Shown: positions 33,571 through 43,510, counted from the first letter of the stretch. The stretch: DNA of 64,000 nucleotides from Mucilaginibacter tundrae (GCF_013408825.1 NZ_JACCBZ010000005.1:248001-312000); one strand, 5' to 3'. The notes: a model not told the origin generated them from the letters alone. Program-made: numbers and translations.

Positions 33571-36192
33571 ATGCACCTTTACCCAACTAAGTTTCGCTTA
33601 GCGTTTATTAAAATTGTATTGTTAACCTTGCTGTTAGCTTGTGGCATAGTCAATAATGCACGTTGCCAAACAGCTTATTTTATTGATGGGTACCATGGTG
33701 GTATTTGGGGCCATTATCCCGATTGGAATACCCGGTTTATGGCAGATCAGTTGGTAAAACATCCTGATTGGAAAATAAACCTTGAAATAGAACCTGAAAC
33801 CTGGGCCAACACAAAGGGTAAAGATTCCGCGGCATTTAACGATTTTAAAAAGCTGTTTGCAGACCAATATTCTGGTACAGAAAGAATAGAATATGTTAAC
33901 CCTGATTATGCACAAAGTTATTTGTTTGACGTAGAAGGTGAAAGCATCATCAGTCAGTTTTATTACGGTATAAAAATGGTCAGGCATAATTTCCCGACTG
34001 CTGTATTCCCGGCATATTCTTCTGAAGAACCATGTTTTACAAGTGCCTTACCGCAAATATTAACTTCATACGGTTTTAAATACGCGTCATTAAAAAATCC
34101 GAACACCTGTTGGGGGGGCTATACCACGGCTTATGGCGGCGAAATCGTGAATTGGGTTGGGCCTGACGGTACAAAGATCATTACATCTCCGCGCTATGCC
34201 GTTGAGGCGCTGCAACCCGGCTCAACATGGCAAACTATTGCCTGGGGTAATTCCCCGACTTATATCAAAGCCTGTTTAGCTGCTGGTATAAAACATCCGG
34301 TGGCGATGACCATTCAGGATGCAGGTTGGAAAAACGGGCCCGCTGTGGGCGATGGCACCAAAGGGTATCAGCCAACGGTTTACACAACCTGGGCTAATTA
34401 TTTTGAAAATATCGCGGTAAAAAGCACTACCGATAATTGGAAATTCACCCAGGAAGATGTACTGGTTAGCCTTGTTTGGGGGTCACAAATTTTGCAAAAG
34501 ATAGCGCAAGAAGTAAGATGTGCGGAAAATAACCTTATAAGCGCCGAAAAGCTGGCTGTAATAACCAAAAGCTACAAAGATGTAATTTATCCTGCTGCAG
34601 ATTTTGAAGCCGCCTGGCGGCCTCTATTGCTGTCGCAGCATCATGACTGCTGGATCGTGCCTTATAATGGGAGACCGGGTGATACTTGGGCCGATAAAGT
34701 TGTTAAATGGACCGGTACGACAAATCATATCGCAGACAGCATTATTAAAGCAGATGCAGTTAGCTTAACCAATGGAAAAACAATACACGGAAGTAAATTT
34801 ATTACTGTTTACAATACGCTTGGTGTTAGCAGGAACGAGGCAGTATCAGTTGATATTCCTGTAGAACTTCAAAATAAAGATCTGGTAGTTTTGAATGCTG
34901 ACGGCCACTTACTTTCCTCTCAAATAATAAAAGATTCAGTAACCGCTAAGCCTCAAATCGTTTTCAATGCAGAAGTGCCTTCAATGGGTTATAATACCTA
35001 TCAGCTTAAAGCACAAAAAAATGTCGCCACTAACGGTGTAATTGTGGTTAAACTGCAAAATGGCGAGTATAAATTAGAAAATGATTTGTACAGCATTATC
35101 CTCGACCTCAAAAAAGGCGGCGTTATCAAAAGTTTGATCGGTAAAAAGTTGAACAATAAACAATTTGTTGATCAAGCCAACCCTCGTAGCTTTAATGAGT
35201 TGCGGGGCAATTTCTACAATGACGGCGGTTTCCACTCCAGCACAGAAAATCCAGCATCTATCAGCATAATTGATAAAGGGCCACAAAGAATTAAGGTGCA
35301 GATAAAAGGCACAATTGACGGTAGTCCGTTTATTCAATGGCTCACTTTATCCCAGGGCCAGCGCAGGATAGATATGCAGGTAAAAATAGATTGGAAGGGT
35401 AACCCGGGCCTAGGTGAATATACTCCGCCTGGAGGGTTCAAAACTACCGATCCTAAAAAGGCATTTTATAACGACAAAGAGAAATTACTGCTTTTATTCC
35501 CTGCAAACTTGCAGGCCCAGAAAGTTTATAAGAACGCACCTTTTGATGTGCTGCAAAGCAGGTTAAATAATACCTTTTTCACTTCGTGGGATAGTATTAA
35601 AAATAATATCATCTTGAACTGGGTAGATATCACCGATAAGAATGATAACTATGGCTTTGCTGTATTAACTGATCATACATCTAACTACACACATGGCGAA
35701 GATTTTCCGCTAGGTTTAACATTAGCCTATTCCGGGGTTGGTTTATGGGGACGGGATTATAAAATAACCGGCCCGACCAACGTACATTATGCGATAATAC
35801 CGCATGCTGGAAAATGGGATAAAAGTGGTATTTGGACCGAAGGCACTAAATGGAATGAGCCACTGATAAGCACAGTTACGGATAAGATGCCGGTTGTAAA
35901 ACATCGGTCTTTAATAAATATACAGGGCAAAGGGCTTGATGTAACCGCAATGAATGCCGACAACAATGATATAATTATAAGGGTTTTTAATGCCGAAGGC
36001 GATGACAGCCCAAAAAAAATAAGTTTTGATGGCAGTGTTGCCAAAGCTCAATTAGTAGAACTTAATGGTGATAAAAAGCAGGAATTAAAATTGGAAAAAG
36101 GTCCAGATGGTAAGACATCGGTAATGGTTAGTCTGCCGCGTTTCGGCATCAGGACTATAAAACTATATGATGCTGTAGCTGCAAAATATTAA
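33571..36192 (+). CDS. Glycoside hydrolase family 38-like protein (putative alpha-mannosidase)
   Basis: 873 residues from the ATG at 33571. The frame extends to a TTG at 33529, but that lies inside the operator, and a normal signal peptide (KIVLLTLLLACGIVNNARCQ) begins only after the ATG. The N-terminal region has FIDGYHGGIWGHYPDW (His42, Asp51) in place of the canonical H-x-D-x-GW of GH38. SQHHDCWIVPYNG (residues 355-367) corresponds to the conserved GH38 mid-domain motif. The C-terminal half is a large beta-sandwich (LDLKKGGVIKSLIGKKLN) as in GH38. It sits directly upstream of a GH92 gene with a 19-bp gap. Mannosidase activity is an inference; substrate could differ because the metal-site motif is divergent. 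Confidence 0.75.
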   Translation: MHLYPTKFRLAFIKIVLLTLLLACGIVNNARCQTAYFIDGYHGGIWGHYPDWNTRFMADQLVKHPDWKINLEIEPETWANTKGKDSAAFNDFKKLFADQYSGTERIEYVNPDYAQSYLFDVEGESIISQFYYGIKMVRHNFPTAVFPAYSSEEPCFTSALPQILTSYGFKYASLKNPNTCWGGYTTAYGGEIVNWVGPDGTKIITSPRYAVEALQPGSTWQTIAWGNSPTYIKACLAAGIKHPVAMTIQDAGWKNGPAVGDGTKGYQPTVYTTWANYFENIAVKSTTDNWKFTQEDVLVSLVWGSQILQKIAQEVRCAENNLISAEKLAVITKSYKDVIYPAADFEAAWRPLLLSQHHDCWIVPYNGRPGDTWADKVVKWTGTTNHIADSIIKADAVSLTNGKTIHGSKFITVYNTLGVSRNEAVSVDIPVELQNKDLVVLNADGHLLSSQIIKDSVTAKPQIVFNAEVPSMGYNTYQLKAQKNVATNGVIVVKLQNGEYKLENDLYSIILDLKKGGVIKSLIGKKLNNKQFVDQANPRSFNELRGNFYNDGGFHSSTENPASISIIDKGPQRIKVQIKGTIDGSPFIQWLTLSQGQRRIDMQVKIDWKGNPGLGEYTPPGGFKTTDPKKAFYNDKEKLLLLFPANLQAQKVYKNAPFDVLQSRLNNTFFTSWDSIKNNIILNWVDITDKNDNYGFAVLTDHTSNYTHGEDFPLGLTLAYSGVGLWGRDYKITGPTNVHYAIIPHAGKWDKSGIWTEGTKWNEPLISTVTDKMPVVKHRSLINIQGKGLDVTAMNADNNDIIIRVFNAEGDDSPKKISFDGSVAKAQLVELNGDKKQELKLEKGPDGKTSVMVSLPRFGIRTIKLYDAVAAKY

Positions 36193-36211
36193 TAAGAATA
36201 AAAAGAATTAG

Positions 36212-38533
36212 ATGATAAAAAAGTACTTTTTTGGTGTGGTGGCTACAATGCTGGCTTTAAATGTAAGTGCCCAGCAGCTTACACCTGCCGATTATGTTAA
36301 TCCATTTATAGGTGCCAGCACCAGCGCGGCTGATGCCGGTATTTATCATGGTTTAGGTAAGACTTTTCCTGGAGCCGCCACGCCTTATGGCATGGTACAG
36401 GTTAGCCCAAATACCATGACCGGCGGCGACAATGGTTCAGGTTATAGCTATGAGATCACCAGTATTGAGGGTTTCGATTTTACGCAAATGAGCGGCGTAG
36501 GTTGGTATGGCGATCTTGGTAATTTTTTGGTGATGCCAACAACCGGAAAAATGTATACCAACTCTGGTCGCTACACGGATAAAGAAAAAAACGGTTACCG
36601 GTCGCGTTATTTAAAATCGAGTGAAAAAGCTACAGCTGGTTATTATTCTGCATTCCTAACTGACTACAATATCAAGGTGGAAGCAACCGCGGCACCGCAT
36701 AGTGGTATGTTAAGGTTTACTTTTCCTAAAAATAACCAATCCCGTATTCAAATAGATTTGGCCCGCAGAGTAGGTGGAACATCAACATTGCAATATGTAA
36801 AAGTTGTAAATGACCATACTATCCGAGGTTGGATGAAATGTACACCAAATGGTGGCGGCTGGGGTGATGGCGCAGGCCACGCTGATTACACCGTTTGTTT
36901 TTATGCTGAATTTAGCAAACCACTGAAAAACTACGGCGTTTGGAGTGCAGATATCCCGGATACATGGACACGCAAACGCGAAGATGTAGAAAGCGATAAA
37001 TACCAGCAAGCTATAGCCAATTCAAGTATTTTGAAGGGTGTTACAGAAAAAGAAGGAAAGCATTTAGGTTTTTATACCGAGTTTGCCACAAAGCAAAATG
37101 AACAAGTGCTGGTAAAATCAGGTATCTCGTTCATCAGCATGAACGGTGCTAAAGAAAATCTGCAAACCGAGATAAAAGATTGGGATTTTGACGCGGTACA
37201 TGCTAAAGCTAAGGCTTTATGGAATAACGCATTATCAAAAGTCAAGGTAAGCGGCGGTACAAAAGAGCAAAAGACAGTATTTTATACTGCGTTATACCAT
37301 ACCATGATCGATCCCCGCATAATTGAGGATGTTAATGGTAATTATCCCGGTGGTGATGGCAAAGCGCATCGATCTGTAAACTTTAGTAAACGTACCATTT
37401 TCAGTGGGTGGGATGTTTTCCGCAGTCAGATGCCTTTGCAAACCATCATCAATCCCTCATTGGTTAATGATATGATCAACTCACTGGTAACCCTTGCTGA
37501 TGAGAAAAAGAAAAACTACCTGGAGCGTTGGGAAATGATGAACGCCTACAGCGGATGTATGATCGGCAACCCGGCTGTATCTGTAATTACTGACGCTTAT
37601 GAAAAAGGGATACGCAATTTTGATGTGTCTAAAGCTTACCAACTATCAGTAAATTCAGTAGAAAAATTTGGCAACGGAGAAAAAGGCTATACGCCTGATC
37701 CGCTTGGAGTTTCTTACACATTGGAATATGCCTACACCGAATGGTGCGTATCACAAATGGCAAAATCAATGGGTAAAACCGCTGATGAAGCTAAATATGC
37801 GGCAAGAGGGGAGAGTTTTAAAAATATTTTTGATCCGGAACATAAATGGTTCCGTCCGAAAGATAAAAATGGTAACTGGGTACCCTGGCCTGCTGATTCA
37901 GGCAGGATAAAACCCTGGTATGGTTGTATCGAAAGTAACCTTTATCAACAGGGTTGGTTCGTACCACAGGATATTCCGGGGATGGTTAAGCTAATGGGCG
38001 GCAGAGAAAAAGTTATCGCCGATTTAGAAAACCTGTTTGAAAAAACACCTGAAAATATGATGTGGAACGATTACTTCAATCAATCCAATGAGCCTGTTCA
38101 CCATGTACCATTTTTATTTAACAGGTTAGGTGCGCCATGGCTTACGCAAAAATGGTCGCGCGCGGTTTGTCGCAGGGCTTATCACAATAGCGTCGAAGGC
38201 TTATGTGGAAATGAGGATGTAGGGCAAATGTCGGCTTGGTATGTGCTGGCAGCCAGTGGTATCCACCCAATTTGTCCGGGCAATACCCGCCAGGAAATAA
38301 CCAGCCCGGTTTTCGGGAGTATTACTTTTAAGCTTGACCCTAAATATGCTACCGGTAAAACATTTACGGTTGTAGCGCATAATAATTCAGCCCAAAATAT
38401 TTACATACAAAGCGCCAAACTAAATGGCAAACCTTACAAACATTGCTACTTAGATTACAAAGACATAACCGCTGGCGGTTCACTTGAATTAACTATGGGC
38501 CCTCAACCAAATAAAAACTGGGGAATTAATTAA
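36212..38533 (+). CDS. Glycoside hydrolase family 92 (alpha-mannosidase family), copy 1
   Basis: 773 residues with a signal peptide ending near NVSA-QQ. GH92 enzymes are calcium-dependent exo-alpha-mannosidases. Features: VNPFIGAST and GKTFPGAATPYGMVQVSPNT at the N-terminal beta-sandwich, KTVFYTALYHTMIDPR, FSGWDVFRSQMPL, probable general acid Glu574 in CIESNLYQQGWFVPQD, SNEPVHHVPF (Asn626, Glu627), and the probable base Asp669 in GNEDVGQMSAWYV. The residue before the NEP glutamate is Asn, not His. It is part of the + strand series from 33571, and the second SGNH hydrolase gene follows after 22 bp. Linkage preference is not certain. Confidence 0.92.
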   Translation: MIKKYFFGVVATMLALNVSAQQLTPADYVNPFIGASTSAADAGIYHGLGKTFPGAATPYGMVQVSPNTMTGGDNGSGYSYEITSIEGFDFTQMSGVGWYGDLGNFLVMPTTGKMYTNSGRYTDKEKNGYRSRYLKSSEKATAGYYSAFLTDYNIKVEATAAPHSGMLRFTFPKNNQSRIQIDLARRVGGTSTLQYVKVVNDHTIRGWMKCTPNGGGWGDGAGHADYTVCFYAEFSKPLKNYGVWSADIPDTWTRKREDVESDKYQQAIANSSILKGVTEKEGKHLGFYTEFATKQNEQVLVKSGISFISMNGAKENLQTEIKDWDFDAVHAKAKALWNNALSKVKVSGGTKEQKTVFYTALYHTMIDPRIIEDVNGNYPGGDGKAHRSVNFSKRTIFSGWDVFRSQMPLQTIINPSLVNDMINSLVTLADEKKKNYLERWEMMNAYSGCMIGNPAVSVITDAYEKGIRNFDVSKAYQLSVNSVEKFGNGEKGYTPDPLGVSYTLEYAYTEWCVSQMAKSMGKTADEAKYAARGESFKNIFDPEHKWFRPKDKNGNWVPWPADSGRIKPWYGCIESNLYQQGWFVPQDIPGMVKLMGGREKVIADLENLFEKTPENMMWNDYFNQSNEPVHHVPFLFNRLGAPWLTQKWSRAVCRRAYHNSVEGLCGNEDVGQMSAWYVLAASGIHPICPGNTRQEITSPVFGSITFKLDPKYATGKTFTVVAHNNSAQNIYIQSAKLNGKPYKHCYLDYKDITAGGSLELTMGPQPNKNWGIN

Positions 38534-38555
38534 ACAGAATAAATTTTTAAGCTAT

Positions 38556-39962
38556 ATGAATTTTAAGAAAAAATTATTGTCAGCATTAATATTGTATGTT
38601 AGTGTATCCATAAACGCTAAAGCACAATCTATTCCGGCTTTCAAAGCTGGCGACAGGGTAGCGTTTGTAGGTAATAGTATTACTGATGGTGGCCATTATC
38701 ACGCCTATATCTGGATGTATTACATGACGCATTTCCCTAATATGCGCATCACTTGCTACAACGTGGGTATTGGTGGCGATAATGTAAAGCAAATGAGCGA
38801 CCGTTTTGAAGCTGAAGTTTTGTCTAAAAAACCAACCGTAATGACCCTTACCTGGGGAATGAACGACAGCGGTTATTTTGAATGGTTTAAACCGGATGCG
38901 AAGACAAATTACGCGAAATGGTCGGTAGATACCGCCGAAGCGCGTTATGCTGTGTTCGATAAAAAACTTAAAGCGCATCCCGAATTTAAAAAGATATTTA
39001 TCCTGGGTTCTCCGTACGATTCTACTACCACCAGCAATAAAAACCGCTTTTATCCTGGTAAATATTCAGCTTTTGCAAGGATGATCGATTTCCAGGAAGC
39101 AACTGCTAAAAAAAACGGCTGGCCGTATGTTGATTTCAATCACCCAATGACGGCTATCAACAGGGAATATCAAAAGGCTGACACCAACTTCAGCCTCACA
39201 CCATATGATCGTATCCATCCTGATTATGCAGGTCACCTGGTTATGGCCTACTTGTTCCTGAAAGCACAAGGTTTAGCCGGTAAACCTGTAGCTGATTTTG
39301 CTGTAAACGCGAAAACAAAAGCGGTTAGCAAATCCGAAAATTGCACCATCAGTAATGTATCAGGTACTGAAAGAAATATTTCATTTGATTATTTGGCCAA
39401 ATCACTGCCGTTTGCTTTTGATACTGTAGAATTTAAAGGCCCATGGGGGCAGCATGGCCGTCAGAAAGAGGGTGTAAAATATGTTCCCTTTATGCAAGAT
39501 TTTGATAAGGAATTGCTAACGGTTAAAAACCTCAAAAGCGGCACCTATGAACTGAGTATGGACGGCCAGGCAATAGGCCGGTGGAGTTCAAAAGACCTTG
39601 AGGTAGGTATTAACCTGGCTGAGCAAACTTACACACCTGAATATCAACAATCATTGGCCATTTTAACGCTAAACGAAGAGCGCTGGGAAATTGAACGCAG
39701 GTTAAGAAACTATGCTTATGTAGAGTTTGATTTATTAAATCAAAAGCATCTTTTGTATGCCGATAACGAGGCTGCTATGGACACGGTCAATAAGGAATCA
39801 AAGAAAAATCCTTTCGTAGGTGGGAACCGCGATAATTATATAAAGGCACAATATAAAGCAGTACGCGATGGCTGGCAGCGAGAACAGGATGCATTGGTTG
39901 ATGAAATTTATGCCGTAAATAAACCAAAGGTGCATCACATAATATTACAACTGGTTAACTAA
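38556..39962 (+). CDS. SGNH/GDSL hydrolase with conserved C-terminal extension (paralogue)
   Basis: 468 residues, signal peptide ending near NAKA. Closely related over its whole length to the protein at 26036-27430: GNSITDGGHYH (Ser41), GIGGDNVKQM, TWGMNDSG, DRIHPDYAGH with the Asp/His pair, and the same C-terminal part with LNEERWEIERRLRNYAY and VRDGWQREQDALVDEIY. A carbohydrate O-acyl esterase role is likely in this context. It is flanked at 22 bp by a GH92 gene and at about 25 bp by another esterase gene on the same strand, pointing to one transcript. Confidence 0.88.
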   Translation: MNFKKKLLSALILYVSVSINAKAQSIPAFKAGDRVAFVGNSITDGGHYHAYIWMYYMTHFPNMRITCYNVGIGGDNVKQMSDRFEAEVLSKKPTVMTLTWGMNDSGYFEWFKPDAKTNYAKWSVDTAEARYAVFDKKLKAHPEFKKIFILGSPYDSTTTSNKNRFYPGKYSAFARMIDFQEATAKKNGWPYVDFNHPMTAINREYQKADTNFSLTPYDRIHPDYAGHLVMAYLFLKAQGLAGKPVADFAVNAKTKAVSKSENCTISNVSGTERNISFDYLAKSLPFAFDTVEFKGPWGQHGRQKEGVKYVPFMQDFDKELLTVKNLKSGTYELSMDGQAIGRWSSKDLEVGINLAEQTYTPEYQQSLAILTLNEERWEIERRLRNYAYVEFDLLNQKHLLYADNEAAMDTVNKESKKNPFVGGNRDNYIKAQYKAVRDGWQREQDALVDEIYAVNKPKVHHIILQLVN

Positions 39963-39987
39963 CTACATGAAAGGAACTTGGAGGTTT

Positions 39988-40821
39988 ATGAAAAAAATAA
40001 TAGTTAAAAGTGTTCTGGTTGCTTTATTGTGCTATTGTGTAACTGCTAAGGCTGCTATTGTTGACACGGTTTTAACTTACAGTGCTGCTATGCATAAAAA
40101 TATAAAAGCAGTTGTAATAAAACCTAACGATTACAGCGAAAGTAAAAAATTTGCAACCGTTTATATTTTACATGGAGCAGGTGGCAAATATTCCGATTGG
40201 CTTAACGCTGTGCCCGACAAACAAACTTTACCAAAACTTGCTGACCTTTACAATTTAATCATCGTGTGCCCTGATGGTAATGTTACTAGTTGGTACTTTG
40301 ATAGCCCTGTTGATCCTGCTTATAAATATGAAACTTACATATCTAAGGAGTTAGTTAGTTATATCGACAGTCATTATTCTACAATAAAGGATCGCACAAA
40401 AAGAGCTATAACGGGCCTAAGTATGGGTGGCCACGGTGCTTTGTTCCTTGCTTTTAAACACCAGGATATTTATGGTGCATGTGGAAGTATGAGTGGAGGA
40501 GTGGATCTGCGCCCATTTCCTGATAATTGGGATATAGCAAAAAGGCTTGGAAAATACAGTGATTACCCGGACAGATGGGAGGCCAATAGTGTGGTAAACC
40601 TTGTTTATTTACTAACACCAAACTCCCTGGCCATAACATTTGATTGTGGTAGCAGCGACTTTTTTTACCAGGTAAACAAAAATCTGCATAACGAATTATT
40701 AGAGCGCAATATACCACATGACTTTACCGTAAGGCCCGGTGGGCATACATGGGAATATTGGGGAAATTCAATTAAATATCAAATGTTGTTTTTTCATGAT
40801 TTCTTTTGCAAGGCAAAATAA
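39988..40821 (+). CDS. Esterase family protein (alpha/beta hydrolase, esterase D/feruloyl-esterase-like)
   Basis: About 277 residues. An in-frame ATG lies at 39967, but the ATG at 39988 has a GGAGG five bases ahead and opens directly into a signal peptide (MKKIIVKSVLVALLCYCVTA), so I prefer it. Catalytic nucleophile Ser145 lies in TGLSMGGHGALF, His in PGGHTWEYW, Asp probably in DCGSSDFF. YILHGAGGKYSDWLN gives the oxyanion region. Homologues include S-formylglutathione hydrolase-like and acetyl/feruloyl esterases. Last gene of the series 33571-40821; a possible hairpin follows. It is the fifth separately encoded esterase-type protein in the locus. Confidence 0.85.
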   Translation: MKKIIVKSVLVALLCYCVTAKAAIVDTVLTYSAAMHKNIKAVVIKPNDYSESKKFATVYILHGAGGKYSDWLNAVPDKQTLPKLADLYNLIIVCPDGNVTSWYFDSPVDPAYKYETYISKELVSYIDSHYSTIKDRTKRAITGLSMGGHGALFLAFKHQDIYGACGSMSGGVDLRPFPDNWDIAKRLGKYSDYPDRWEANSVVNLVYLLTPNSLAITFDCGSSDFFYQVNKNLHNELLERNIPHDFTVRPGGHTWEYWGNSIKYQMLFFHDFFCKAK

Positions 40822-40853
40822 AAAATTCACAATAATATTGCCTTTTATAAGGC
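40810..40853 (+). terminator. Possible terminator after the esterase gene
   Basis: AAGGCAA (40810-40816) can pair with TTGCCTT (40838-40844) and runs into TTTTA; alternatively GCCTT (40840-40844) pairs with AAGGC (40849-40853). Neither is strong, and the first overlaps the last codons. Confidence 0.35.
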
Positions 40854-41165
40854 TAATCCAATTAAGAATTGACTAAATATTATTAAAAAATCAGACAAAC
40901 AAAATCAAATATGATAATATCGAAATTGTGTAAAATAATTGTTATAAAAAATTTGCTAAACCGGTTTTTAGTGCTATCTTGCAGTAGATTCTAAATCCAT
41001 TATAAACCAATTTGTAATCATATATAACAAGAAGTATTTTAATAAGTCATGATAGTTTAAGTCCGATTTAGATATCGGAGGTGATTGATTAATTCTGCTG
41101 AAATATTTGATAATTGCAAACCGCTTAAGAATCTTATTTTATTGTACATCATTAAATAAATAAAT
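40822..41165 (+). other. 344-bp regulatory region before the SusD/SusC operon
   Basis: No gene seen. It holds the possible terminator of the upstream gene, a LacI-type operator at 40952-40973, a -7-like TATCTTG (40975-40981, one mismatch) immediately after it, and a 180-bp probable leader containing a small hairpin CCGAT/ATCGG (41063-41067 and 41074-41078). A regulated promoter with a long 5' leader is the likeliest reading. Confidence 0.5.
40952..40973. promoter_or_regulatory. LacI-type operator upstream of the SusD/SusC operon
   Basis: TTTGC followed by TAAACCGGTTTT (core 40957-40968), identical over 17 bases to the site at 33514. A -7-like element follows at 40975. Start codon of the first susD gene is at 41166. 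Confidence 0.65.
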
Positions 41166-43007
41166 ATGAAGAAAATTTACGTTCATTGTATTTCGCTGAC
41201 ATTCTTCTTTTTTGTGGTGCTTTGTGTGTCCTCGTGTAAAAAAGAGGGCTTTTTAACTAAAACCACTACCACAAACCTTACCTCAACAACTGTATTTACC
41301 GACAGTTTAAATGCCGAAGGATTTTTAGCAAACATTTATTCAAATATTGGTTTTGCTACGAGTGCTTCCAGGTTCTTCTACAAAACACCATCCGGTACTT
41401 CAATAACCTGTGGTGGGCTTGATGCGGCGTGCGACGAGTCGGAGGTGTCACATACTTATTCTACTACGGCATTGGCTTTCGCCACCGGCGCTATTAATGC
41501 CGGCTTGGTTACGGATGATGCTTACAGCACCTGTTATACACAAATACGAGCCATAAATCAATTATATAAAAACATTGGTTTGGTGCCTATAAAGGCGGCA
41601 AATAAAGCGCAAATGCTTGCGGAAGCCCAGTTTTTGAAAGCCTGGTATTATTTTATTTTGTTAGAGCATTATGGCGGTGTGCCAATAGTTGGGTACAATA
41701 TTTATGATTATACCCAACCGATACCTGCAACACGAAGCACTTTTGCCCAGTGCGTTAGTTACATTACAGCGGAATGTGATTCTGCTTATAAGGTACTACC
41801 GTTAGTACAAACAGGAATGAATTATGGGCGGGCGTCAGGCGGTGCATGTTTGGCATTGAAAGCTAGAGTGTTACTGTATGCGGCAAGCCCTCTATATAAT
41901 AAACCCGGAAGCATGGCATCTATTCAAACACCTGCTGACCTTGCTTCCGCGGCTGTTAAACCTTTGGTTGCTTACCCATCATATGATGCAACCCGTTGGG
42001 CGACTGCCGAGGCTGCTGCACAAGCAGTGATACAAACCGGCGCATATCAATTATTTACCGATAGTACACTACTTCCTGGCTACGGCGAAGAAGGGGCATT
42101 TCAGTACCTGTTCACCGTTAGGGGATCTAATGGTAATGGTGCGGTTAACAATGAGTACATCTGGAATTATATGGAACCCGAGGGCAACTCCATATTGGAA
42201 GGGTTATTCCAGCCACCTACAAGGGATGGTGACAATGGTGGTGCTTATCCTTATCAGGGTATGGTTGATGCTTTCCCAATGGCAAACGGTAAACAGATAA
42301 CCGATCCTAATTCAGGTTATGACCCTACTAATCCGTATGCGAAACGTGATCCAAGGTTATACTACTCCATTGTATATGATCAACACTTAATGGGTACCCG
42401 TACCAATACCGGATTAATAGATGGCTTTTCACCGGTTAATATCTATTTAAGTAGTGCGAGCGGATCGCTATCTGGCGGCCCGGATGCCGTTTATCAGGGT
42501 ACATTAACAGGTTATTATAATAATAAAATGCTGGATCCCAATGCTGTTGCGCAAACTATATTTCAAGGGACAAACAGGGTTATTCCACTTATACGTTTTG
42601 CAGAGATCCTACTTGATTATGCTGAAGCGGCAAATGAAAATGAAGGGCCTACGGCGAATGTGTACGCCGCTGTAGAACAAGTTAGACAGCGTGCCGGATT
42701 AAGTCCCTACCAGTTGCCCACTGGTCTTAGTCAGGCAGATATGCGTACAGCTATACAAAACGAACGGCGTGTAGAACTCGCTTATGAAGGAAACCGTTTT
42801 TTTGATGTAAGGCGCTGGCTGATTGCTAATCAAACAGACAATGTTCAGGGCTCTGGAATGGAAGTTGACAGGAACGCGCAATTTGTTCCTACTTATAAAA
42901 TTTTCCCGGTGCGCAAGCATAATTTCCACACCGCTATGTATTTATGGCCATTTCCTCAAGCCGAAATAGGCAAAGGCTCAGGTTTGGTTCAAAATCCAGG
43001 TTATTAG
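41166..43007 (+). CDS. RagB/SusD family nutrient uptake lipoprotein (first)
   Basis: 613 residues with a lipoprotein signal (lipid cysteine 24, VSSCKKEGF). SusD-type tetratricopeptide scaffold features: QIRAINQLYKNIG, KAQMLAEAQFLKAWYYFILL followed by HYGGVPIV, ALKARVLLYAASPLYN, LIRFAEILLDYAEAANE and the C-terminal NERRVELAYEGNRFFDVRRW. SusD proteins bind glycan at the cell surface and hand it to their SusC porin. Here it is the first gene of its operon, followed by DUF5004 and DUF4961 genes and only then by a susC, the reverse of the usual order. Confidence 0.93.
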   Translation: MKKIYVHCISLTFFFFVVLCVSSCKKEGFLTKTTTTNLTSTTVFTDSLNAEGFLANIYSNIGFATSASRFFYKTPSGTSITCGGLDAACDESEVSHTYSTTALAFATGAINAGLVTDDAYSTCYTQIRAINQLYKNIGLVPIKAANKAQMLAEAQFLKAWYYFILLEHYGGVPIVGYNIYDYTQPIPATRSTFAQCVSYITAECDSAYKVLPLVQTGMNYGRASGGACLALKARVLLYAASPLYNKPGSMASIQTPADLASAAVKPLVAYPSYDATRWATAEAAAQAVIQTGAYQLFTDSTLLPGYGEEGAFQYLFTVRGSNGNGAVNNEYIWNYMEPEGNSILEGLFQPPTRDGDNGGAYPYQGMVDAFPMANGKQITDPNSGYDPTNPYAKRDPRLYYSIVYDQHLMGTRTNTGLIDGFSPVNIYLSSASGSLSGGPDAVYQGTLTGYYNNKMLDPNAVAQTIFQGTNRVIPLIRFAEILLDYAEAANENEGPTANVYAAVEQVRQRAGLSPYQLPTGLSQADMRTAIQNERRVELAYEGNRFFDVRRWLIANQTDNVQGSGMEVDRNAQFVPTYKIFPVRKHNFHTAMYLWPFPQAEIGKGSGLVQNPGY

Positions 43008-43037
43008 TGTTTACGATCCATAAGTATAAAATAACAT

Positions 43038-43496
43038 ATGAAAAAACTTATATTTAATAAACTAAATTTTTTGCTGGTGATCCTTTCAATATTGATTTGG
43101 ACATCATGCAAAACAGATAGAATCTCGCCTGTTACAGAATCAACTAAAGATCTTACCGGCACATGGAAAATAATTTCGGCAACCAGGAACGGCACCAATT
43201 TATTGCCACTTGTCGACACATCTGATATAAATTTTAATAATTTTAATTTGGTTTTTTCTGGTGCTAACTATTCCTTAACCAGCTCCTTGCCATTTATAGT
43301 ATCCCAAAGCGGAACCTTCGCATTAGATAATCCGCAATACCCTTTTCAAATAAGTTTCAAACCAACAGGAGCTGCAACGCCTACATCAACAGCCTTTACT
43401 TACCCGATTGTTAATGGTGTGAGAGTTCTCACCATTGTGTTTAGCCCGGGTTGTACACAAAACAGCTATTCATATTCATTTGAAAAAGTTAAATAA
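43038..43496 (+). CDS. DUF5004-type lipoprotein
   Basis: 152 residues with lipid cysteine 24 (WTSCKTDRIS). The mature part has the lipocalin-like opening DLTGTWKIISATRNGTNLL and a beta-rich body (FNLVFSGANYSLTS, GVRVLTIVFSPG) as in DUF5004/lipocalin-like proteins found inside polysaccharide utilization loci. Placed 30 bp after a susD gene, it may be a surface glycan-binding accessory lipoprotein, but no binding site is evident. Family name assigned from memory of the pattern. Confidence 0.7.
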   Translation: MKKLIFNKLNFLLVILSILIWTSCKTDRISPVTESTKDLTGTWKIISATRNGTNLLPLVDTSDINFNNFNLVFSGANYSLTSSLPFIVSQSGTFALDNPQYPFQISFKPTGAATPTSTAFTYPIVNGVRVLTIVFSPGCTQNSYSYSFEKVK

Positions 43497-43510
43497 TTAA
43501 AATAAAAGAT

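Noticed and set aside
33634-33987. 117-codon minus-strand open frame
   Set aside because: Shadow of the GH38-like gene on the opposite strand; no family features.
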